Shown: positions 58,820-64,000 of the stretch, one piece after another
Numbering within the stretch: the first letter of the stretch is position 1
Layout of the letters: every line of letters begins with the position of its first letter
NCBI GenBank assembly: GCA_959023295.1
Contig: CAUFBM010000004.1
Span: 62,001 to 126,000, forward strand
Length of the DNA: 64,000 nucleotides
Direction: 5' to 3'
Origin: an uncultured Collinsella sp.
GTDB taxonomy: Bacteria > Actinomycetota > Coriobacteriia > Coriobacteriales > Coriobacteriaceae
Notes under the pieces: generated by a model
Databases searched by the model: none
Told to the model about the DNA's origin: nothing
The model's input: the letters and a program-made list of their open reading frames with translations, nothing else
Program-made: the position numbers and the translations under genes

Positions 58820-59638
58820 CTAGCCGATGGCGTTTTTGAGTTCCGCGCGGCGCTTTTTCATGCCCGTCATGACGGCGTTGCGCAGCTCGGGCATGCGCGC
58901 GGTATCCATCTGGGGCACGCCCTCGAGCTTATAGGGAATGCCCAGTTGCTCGTACTTGACGACACCCATCGTGTGATACGGCAGCATCTCCAAACCCACC
59001 ACGTTGTGCCATGGAGCGATCAGGCGACCGAGTGCCTCGCACTCCTCCACCGTGTCGGTAATGCCCGGCACTACCACGTGACGGATAACGACCTTAATCT
59101 TGCGACGCGCCAGCTCATCGCCAAACGCCAGAATGCGTGCGGGATCGCAGCCAGTCAGCTTTTTATGCTCAGCCGGATCGGCATGTTTGATGTCGAGCAG
59201 CACCATGTCGGTCTCGCTGAGAACGGCATCGAACTTCTCGGGGTGGTTGGGGTCAAACGCATATCCGCAGCTGTCAAGGCAGGTATGCACGCGACCATCT
59301 GAATTGTTGTGCATTGCACGGAACAGACCGGCCAAAAACTCGGGCTGGAGGAGCGGCTCGCCACCCGAAACCGTAATTCCGCCGCTGCGATAGAACTCAT
59401 GGTTACTCTGGAACTCATCCATGAGGTGCTCGACGGTCACCATCGTGCCACCGTTAACAGACCAGGTATCGGGATTGTGGCAATACGCGCAGCGCATGGG
59501 GCAGCCCTGAACAAACACCACAAAGCGGATGCCGGGACCGTCGACCGTACCCATCGTCTCAATCGAATGCACGCGGCCCAGGGCAAACGCAGAGTCCTCG
59601 GGACGAGCGTCCACACCCTCGAGCGTCATCTCAGCCAT
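58820..59638 (-). CDS. pflA: Pyruvate formate-lyase activating enzyme
   Basis: 272 residues from the ATG at 59638. A radical SAM enzyme that makes the glycyl radical on pyruvate formate-lyase. Cluster motif CPMRCAYC (Cys46, Cys50, Cys53) followed by HNPDTW, and SGGEPLLQPEF. Pyruvate formate-lyase itself is not in the window. It indicates a strictly fermentative, oxygen-sensitive lifestyle. Confidence 0.93.
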   Translation of the reverse strand: MAEMTLEGVDARPEDSAFALGRVHSIETMGTVDGPGIRFVVFVQGCPMRCAYCHNPDTWSVNGGTMVTVEHLMDEFQSNHEFYRSGGITVSGGEPLLQPEFLAGLFRAMHNNSDGRVHTCLDSCGYAFDPNHPEKFDAVLSETDMVLLDIKHADPAEHKKLTGCDPARILAFGDELARRKIKVVIRHVVVPGITDTVEECEALGRLIAPWHNVVGLEMLPYHTMGVVKYEQLGIPYKLEGVPQMDTARMPELRNAVMTGMKKRRAELKNAIG

Positions 59639-59824
59639 TCCCGCTACCTTGCCTCTCATTGGTTTTAGTTACATAAATGTCAGAGCCATTCTAGCCCATA
59701 CGCATGATGGCAAAACGGTTTAGGGGTCAATTAGGTCGTCCTATTTTACTTCACGCAAAAGCGGCGGGAAGGTTGTCACAACCCGCCCGTCGCCGAGGCA
59801 ATAGAAATCGATAGACGCCAGGCC

Positions 59825-60679
59825 TTACGCCTTAAGCGTGAGCACCGCACCGAAGGCGGTCGGGCCGCAATGGCTCGAGATGACACCGCCAACCTGAGTC
59901 CAGGTAATATCCTTAAAGCCCAGGTCATGCGCATAGACCTCCATGTCGTCGCGCAGCTCCTGGGAAAGGCCCACCGAATACGCCAGGCCAATGTGCGAGT
60001 AGTCGATCTCGCCCTTGGCAACCATGTGGTCAATAAAGGCGCGGGCGCACTTGAGCATAGAGCCGCGGAACTTCTTAGTCGCCACGAACTTGCCGCCCGT
60101 CACCTCAATGCAGGGCTTAATCTTGAGCAGATGGGCGCCTAGGAACGCGACGTTGGACAAGCGACCGCCCGCCTTAAGGAAGGCAAGGTCCGTAGGAACA
60201 AAGCCCAACAGCACGCGGTCCATGACGGAGTTCGTAAATGCAAAGATCTCGTCGACGGTGGCATCGGGGTGAGCCTCGATGTATTTGGCGGTCTCGACGA
60301 CAACGAGCGACTGGCCCACCGAGACAAAGCGCGTGTCCATGGAGAACACGTAGTCGCGCCCCTGGGCCGCAATCTTTGAGGACTGATGCGAGCAGGTCGT
60401 GGCCTCGGAATACGCGAGATGCAGAATAGTCGCGTCGGGCTGCTCGGCGTGAATGCGGTCGTACACACGGGAGAAATCTGCCGGTGCGCAGCCACTGGTC
60501 TTGGGCATCACGCCAAACTCGTTGCAGCGCGAATAAATCTCGAGCGGATCGATCGAGCCGTCCTCGACGGTCTCGTCACCAATCGTGACATGCATGGGCA
60601 CGCGCACGATGCCGTAGCGTTCGCAGAGCTCTGGCGTCACATCCGAACCAGATTCAACCACGATTACGTACTTGCCCAT
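59825..60679 (-). CDS. DegV family fatty-acid-binding protein
   Basis: 284 residues. DegV/FakB proteins hold a fatty acid for the FakA kinase. Start MGKYVIVVESGSDVTPEL, the KTSGCAP loop (usual TSQPS position), DTRFVSVGQSL and LKIKPCIEVTGGK, in family order. No fakA is next to it. An alternative ATG at 60703 has similar support. Terminator-like hairpin upstream. Confidence 0.88.
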   Translation of the reverse strand: MGKYVIVVESGSDVTPELCERYGIVRVPMHVTIGDETVEDGSIDPLEIYSRCNEFGVMPKTSGCAPADFSRVYDRIHAEQPDATILHLAYSEATTCSHQSSKIAAQGRDYVFSMDTRFVSVGQSLVVVETAKYIEAHPDATVDEIFAFTNSVMDRVLLGFVPTDLAFLKAGGRLSNVAFLGAHLLKIKPCIEVTGGKFVATKKFRGSMLKCARAFIDHMVAKGEIDYSHIGLAYSVGLSQELRDDMEVYAHDLGFKDITWTQVGGVISSHCGPTAFGAVLTLKA

Positions 60680-60764
60680 TCTTATCACGACCCATCTCGA
60701 CATTGGTTTTTCAATACATGGCACGCGCCGCCGCACTGTTGCACAACGGCGTCCAAGCGCCAAA

Positions 60765-60803
60765 GAGACGCCGTCCCTTGCACATAACAAAGGACAGCGT
60801 CTC
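60765..60803 (-). terminator. Hairpin between the GH32 gene and degV
   Basis: GAGACGCCGTCC/GGACAGCGTCTC, 11 of 12 paired, 15-nt loop. Likely terminator for the sucrose operon, or degV leader. Two AAACGGTAG direct repeats lie at 60867-60895. Confidence 0.65.
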
Positions 60804-60955
60804 CCTGGAAAACTCCGTGCTTGGCTGAGATTTTACACGGTTTATAAATGAGTGTTACTTATCCCGCAAACGGTAGCTATGCGCGATAAACGGTAGTTCG
60901 CTGCGGCAACTGCAACACATTCCGCCCAGCAAGTCCAATCGTGCCTCACGCATGG

Positions 60956-62404
60956 TTAATGCGCGAGGCGGTAGAAATCCATCGACGCCGCACTCTCGGC
61001 ATGCAACCCCATCGCCGGAACCGCCGGCGAATAGGTACGGCTCGTAAGTGCCGCCTCGCCGCCATTTGCAAAAATCTCGACCATCGTAGTGTCCGAAAGC
61101 ACGCGCAGGTCGCGAAGCTCGCTGAGCTCGATCGACCTCTGGTCGCGCCCATAGCCTTCGTCACCCATGTCGAGGGTAAGCATCCCGTCTGCATAGCGCA
61201 CAAAGACACCCTTGCGGATTTCGAGCTCGACCATCTTGGCGCCCTCACAGGAAACCACAACATCAAACAGGCGGCCCGGCTCCTCAACGGTTTCACCGCC
61301 TGTCGCGCGAACGCAGTCGCCGCGCATCCTCTCAATCTCGTGCGCCGGCTGCTGGCAGAGCTTACCATCGCGCATGCTCAGCTCTCGCGGCACCGTCAAC
61401 GCGCACTGCCACCCGCGCGCCACCGTCGGGTTTTCTGCCGTCGCGTCGGGGCAACCCGACCATCCGATCATCAAACGCCGGCCTGCAGCATCCTCAAAGG
61501 ACTGCGGAGCATAGAAATCAAAACCGGCATCGACCATCGGGGGCATGCCCTGCCCGACGATTTTAAAGCTCGGCGCCTCCCAATCGGCCTCGATGGAGAA
61601 CCACACGCACTGATGCGGATTGCGGTAACGCCATCCATCGGCAGGCACACCCTGCGGACAGCAAACGAGAATAAGCTCACCATCGAGCTCGAACAGATCG
61701 GGGCACTCCCACATAAAGCCAAACTTCTCGCCCAGCTCAATACGCGTCGCATAGTTCCAGTCCTCTAGATCGCGCGAGGTATAGACAAGCACGCAGCCGC
61801 GATCGTCTTTCGTACGAGCGCCCAGAACCATGTAGTAGATACCGTCGTGCTCAAGGATCTTGGGGTCGCGCACGTGCGTACCGATATCGTCGGGGTAATC
61901 GACCGGTCCAACAGCTATGCACTTCTCGCCCAATTCGTCGGGATTCTCGGCAACCATATGAATCTGGTTTTGCTCACGACCCGTCAACACGTAGTCGTAA
62001 TCATCGCGGTCAAAATGCTTGACGTTGCCGGTATAGAAGTAGTGAATCTTGCCATCGCGTACAAAGGCAGAACCAGAATACGCTCCGTTCGAATCCAAAT
62101 CGGAATCGGGGAACAGCACGGAGCCATGATTCTCGTACGTCACAAAATCCTTTGTCGTCAGATGGTTCCAAAGCACTGGACCGCCATGCGCAGCATCGAA
62201 CGGATCGTATTGATGATAGATGTGATACGTATCACCAATCTGAACCAAACCGTTGGGGTCGTTGAGCCAGCCAAGCTCAGGCTCCACATGGAACAGGAGC
62301 CTATCGGGGTCGGACGCGATGCGACCAGCCGTCTCATCCTGTCCGGCACGCCACTGCTCATAGTCCGCGCGTGTCACCTTATTTTTTTGATTAAACATCG
62401 CCAT
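60956..62404 (-). CDS. scrB: Sucrose-6-phosphate hydrolase / beta-fructosidase (GH32)
   Basis: 482 residues. Nucleophile Asp49 in GWLNDPNGL, RDPKI (transition-state Asp) and MWECPDLF (acid/base Glu), the three GH32 signatures, then a C-terminal beta-sandwich. No signal peptide, so it acts in the cytoplasm on the phosphorylated sugar delivered by the adjacent PTS. Second gene of the operon. Confidence 0.92.
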   Translation of the reverse strand: MAMFNQKNKVTRADYEQWRAGQDETAGRIASDPDRLLFHVEPELGWLNDPNGLVQIGDTYHIYHQYDPFDAAHGGPVLWNHLTTKDFVTYENHGSVLFPDSDLDSNGAYSGSAFVRDGKIHYFYTGNVKHFDRDDYDYVLTGREQNQIHMVAENPDELGEKCIAVGPVDYPDDIGTHVRDPKILEHDGIYYMVLGARTKDDRGCVLVYTSRDLEDWNYATRIELGEKFGFMWECPDLFELDGELILVCCPQGVPADGWRYRNPHQCVWFSIEADWEAPSFKIVGQGMPPMVDAGFDFYAPQSFEDAAGRRLMIGWSGCPDATAENPTVARGWQCALTVPRELSMRDGKLCQQPAHEIERMRGDCVRATGGETVEEPGRLFDVVVSCEGAKMVELEIRKGVFVRYADGMLTLDMGDEGYGRDQRSIELSELRDLRVLSDTTMVEIFANGGEAALTSRTYSPAVPAMGLHAESAASMDFYRLAH

Positions 62405-62422
62405 TGACTTTCTCGTCTATAG

Positions 62423-62460
62423 GGAAGGACGCTCGACTCGCACGAGCCGAGCGTCCTTCC
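62423..62460. terminator. Hairpin between PTS and scrB
   Basis: GGAAGGACGCTCG/CGAGCGTCCTTCC perfect 13-bp stem, 12-nt loop, no long T-run; probably lowers read-through into scrB. Confidence 0.85.
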
Positions 62461-62499
62461 TCAAATGGACTTATCCGCACATTACGCTGAACGGCTCAA

Positions 62500-63951
62500 C
62501 TAGAAGCTGACATCGAAGCCAGCACCAGCGCCCTCTTCATCGGTGGTCGGAACGCCCTTTGCCTTGTTGTAGGCAAAGATCAAGACGATCGGCACGATAA
62601 AGGCGATGAGATTACCAGCCACATACCACACGAGAGTCTCGGGCGTAACGATGAGCAGGCCAAGCACACCGGTCAGACCCTGACCGATGGCGCGCACCTC
62701 AAAGAACTTCACGAAGGCACCGCCGCAGCCTGCACCGATGCATGCGCAGATGAACGGAATGATCGAATAGCGCATGTTTGCAGCGAAGATAGCGGGCTCG
62801 GAGATACCGACCAGCGTCGGAATAAAGGACGACATGCAGATGTTGCGCTCTTTGGAGTGCTTCTTGTGAATGAGGTACATGCCGATGGCGCCGCCGCCCT
62901 GGGCGATGATGGAGACCGACCAGATGGCCTGGATGTAGTTGAAGCCAGTCGTGGCAACGAGGTTTGCCTCGATACCCTGGATGAACTGATGCGTACCGGT
63001 AACGACGAGCGGCTGCAGGAACGCGGCGAAGACAAAGGCACCAAAGACGCCCATCCTGTTGTACAGGACATCGATTACGCCAGCGAGGACGTCGCCGATC
63101 AGGTTGCCGAGCGGGCCGAACACGGTGAACAGGGCAACGTTAGCAAGAATCAGGGTAACGGTCGGGACAAAGACAAACGAGACGACCTCGGGGATGTACT
63201 TCTGGGCAATCTTTTCGACCTTGGCCATAAACCAGGCAGTCAGGATTGCAGGGAACACGCCGCCCTGGAAAGCAACCATGGGGATGGAGAGCGGACCGAA
63301 GTTCCAGTACTCAGCACCCGTCGGGTCCATAACGAACGTGTTACGGTTCATAAGACTCGGGTGAACCATGACGATACCGACGAGGATGCCCAGGATCGGG
63401 TTGCCGCCAAAACGCTTGACCGCGCTATACATAACCAGGACAGGCAGGTAGTCAAAGGTGGTGGCGATAATGGCAAAGAAGCTTGCGAGGTTCTTGAGGA
63501 ACTCGCTGTGATCGGCGAGGCTGCCCTCCATGCCGAAGAGGCCGTTGGCAACGATCAGCGACTTAAGGCCGATGATGATTGCAGCGCCGACGAAGGCGGG
63601 AATGATGGGGATAAAGATGTCCGAGAATACCTTGAGGACCGAGAAGAACTTGCCCTTCTTGTCCGCCTCGGCGCCCTTGACCTCGGAAGCGCTGATCTCC
63701 TTAACGCCCGTCAGAGCCATAAACTCATCGTAAACCTTGTTGACGGTACCGGTACCGAAGATGATCATGAGCTGGCCGCTATTGTACAGCACGCCCTTGA
63801 CGCCATCGATGTTCTCGAGCTCGGCCTTGTTGTATTTGCTCGTATCCTTGAGCACCAGACGCAGACGGGTCACGCAATGCGTGGCGCCCTCGATGTTCTC
63901 CAGTCCGCCGACGTTGTCGACGACTTGCTGGGACACTGCCTTGTAGTCCAT
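62500..63951 (-). CDS. PTS beta-glucoside/sucrose-type EIIBC
   Basis: 483 residues. EIIB domain (1-85) with the phospho-cysteine Cys26 in GATHCVTRLRLVLKD, followed by a ten-span EIIC. VFVPTVTLILANVALFTVFG and GTHQFIQGIEA lie at the sugar site. No EIIA domain is attached, so an EIIA-Glc must act in trans. Coupled to a GH32 enzyme, so sucrose is the likely sugar. The start at 63951 fits GGAGAGGAAC; the upstream promoter lies beyond the window's last 37 bases. Confidence 0.9.
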   Translation of the reverse strand: MDYKAVSQQVVDNVGGLENIEGATHCVTRLRLVLKDTSKYNKAELENIDGVKGVLYNSGQLMIIFGTGTVNKVYDEFMALTGVKEISASEVKGAEADKKGKFFSVLKVFSDIFIPIIPAFVGAAIIIGLKSLIVANGLFGMEGSLADHSEFLKNLASFFAIIATTFDYLPVLVMYSAVKRFGGNPILGILVGIVMVHPSLMNRNTFVMDPTGAEYWNFGPLSIPMVAFQGGVFPAILTAWFMAKVEKIAQKYIPEVVSFVFVPTVTLILANVALFTVFGPLGNLIGDVLAGVIDVLYNRMGVFGAFVFAAFLQPLVVTGTHQFIQGIEANLVATTGFNYIQAIWSVSIIAQGGGAIGMYLIHKKHSKERNICMSSFIPTLVGISEPAIFAANMRYSIIPFICACIGAGCGGAFVKFFEVRAIGQGLTGVLGLLIVTPETLVWYVAGNLIAFIVPIVLIFAYNKAKGVPTTDEEGAGAGFDVSF

Positions 63952-64000
63952 GTTCCTCTCCATTCCTTTTCTAAATCATAAAACGGTTCGTTGCCGCTAC

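Noticed and set aside
1..64000. tRNA, rRNA, intact insertion sequence or prophage genes
   Set aside because: None seen in any intergenic region; no transposase, integrase or phage structural motif among the coding regions.

Overview
The window looks like chromosome from a GC-rich, anaerobic, gut-type actinobacterium. The best guess is Coriobacteriia close to Collinsella. This is an inference from base composition, GAGG-type ribosome binding sites, a glycyl-radical activase, a two-ASKHA acyl-CoA dehydratase activase, a Tat-type arylsulfotransferase lipoprotein and PTS sugar uptake; no database was searched. I see no rRNA, tRNA, CRISPR array, intact transposase or prophage. The region is dense with genes, and its oddities are concentrated in the gaps between them.

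Layout. 1-6.1 kb: coaX, an OPT oligopeptide transporter, a DUF389 membrane protein and an arylsulfotransferase. 6.2-13.1 kb: a 3-hydroxyacyl-CoA dehydrogenase, the 1595-residue activase and its TetR regulator. 13.2-13.7 kb: a small locus with a 41-residue membrane peptide opposed by a convergent structured RNA, resembling a type I toxin-antitoxin, bracketed by two related hairpins. 13.7-20.4 kb: Cof phosphatase, TetR/MFS efflux pair with two operators, amtB-glnK, HD and CmpB-like genes. 20.6-28.5 kb: a DXS-family enzyme, iron alcohol dehydrogenase, an amino-acid ABC operon and a class I glutamine amidotransferase. 28.6-34.5 kb: an ABC-2 exporter operon, a DUF2975/XRE pair, and an Hpt plus GGDEF-REC-HD-GYP signalling pair. 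34.7-44.2 kb: hydrolase, radical SAM (COG0731), SEC-C methionine aminopeptidase, 2-hydroxyacid dehydrogenase, M18 aminopeptidase, Ntn hydrolase, phosphofructokinase and a membrane XRE regulator. 44.7-50 kb: MacB/FtsX-type ABC operon, a GyrI-like gene under a perfect SOS box, an Abi_2 remnant and ogt. 50.4-55.7 kb: asd, lysC, thrC and thrB, which cover most of aspartate to threonine (homoserine dehydrogenase is not here). 55.9-64 kb: ysxC, mtnN, a class A beta-lactamase-like hydrolase, pflA, DegV, and a sucrose-type PTS with GH32 hydrolase.

The intergenic DNA carries an unusual load of palindromes: (i) five copies of a ~50-nt REP-like element, (ii) about a dozen long perfect or near-perfect inverted repeats whose arms differ from copy to copy while internal cores or outer ends are shared, (iii) nested two- and three-layer palindromes beside thr, asd and amt genes, and (iv) a tandem triple inverted repeat with compensatory changes. 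Together with the toxin-antitoxin-like locus, these are the parts most likely to be undescribed. Start codons were chosen by Shine-Dalgarno fit. Promoters, operators and RNAs are predictions made by eye.
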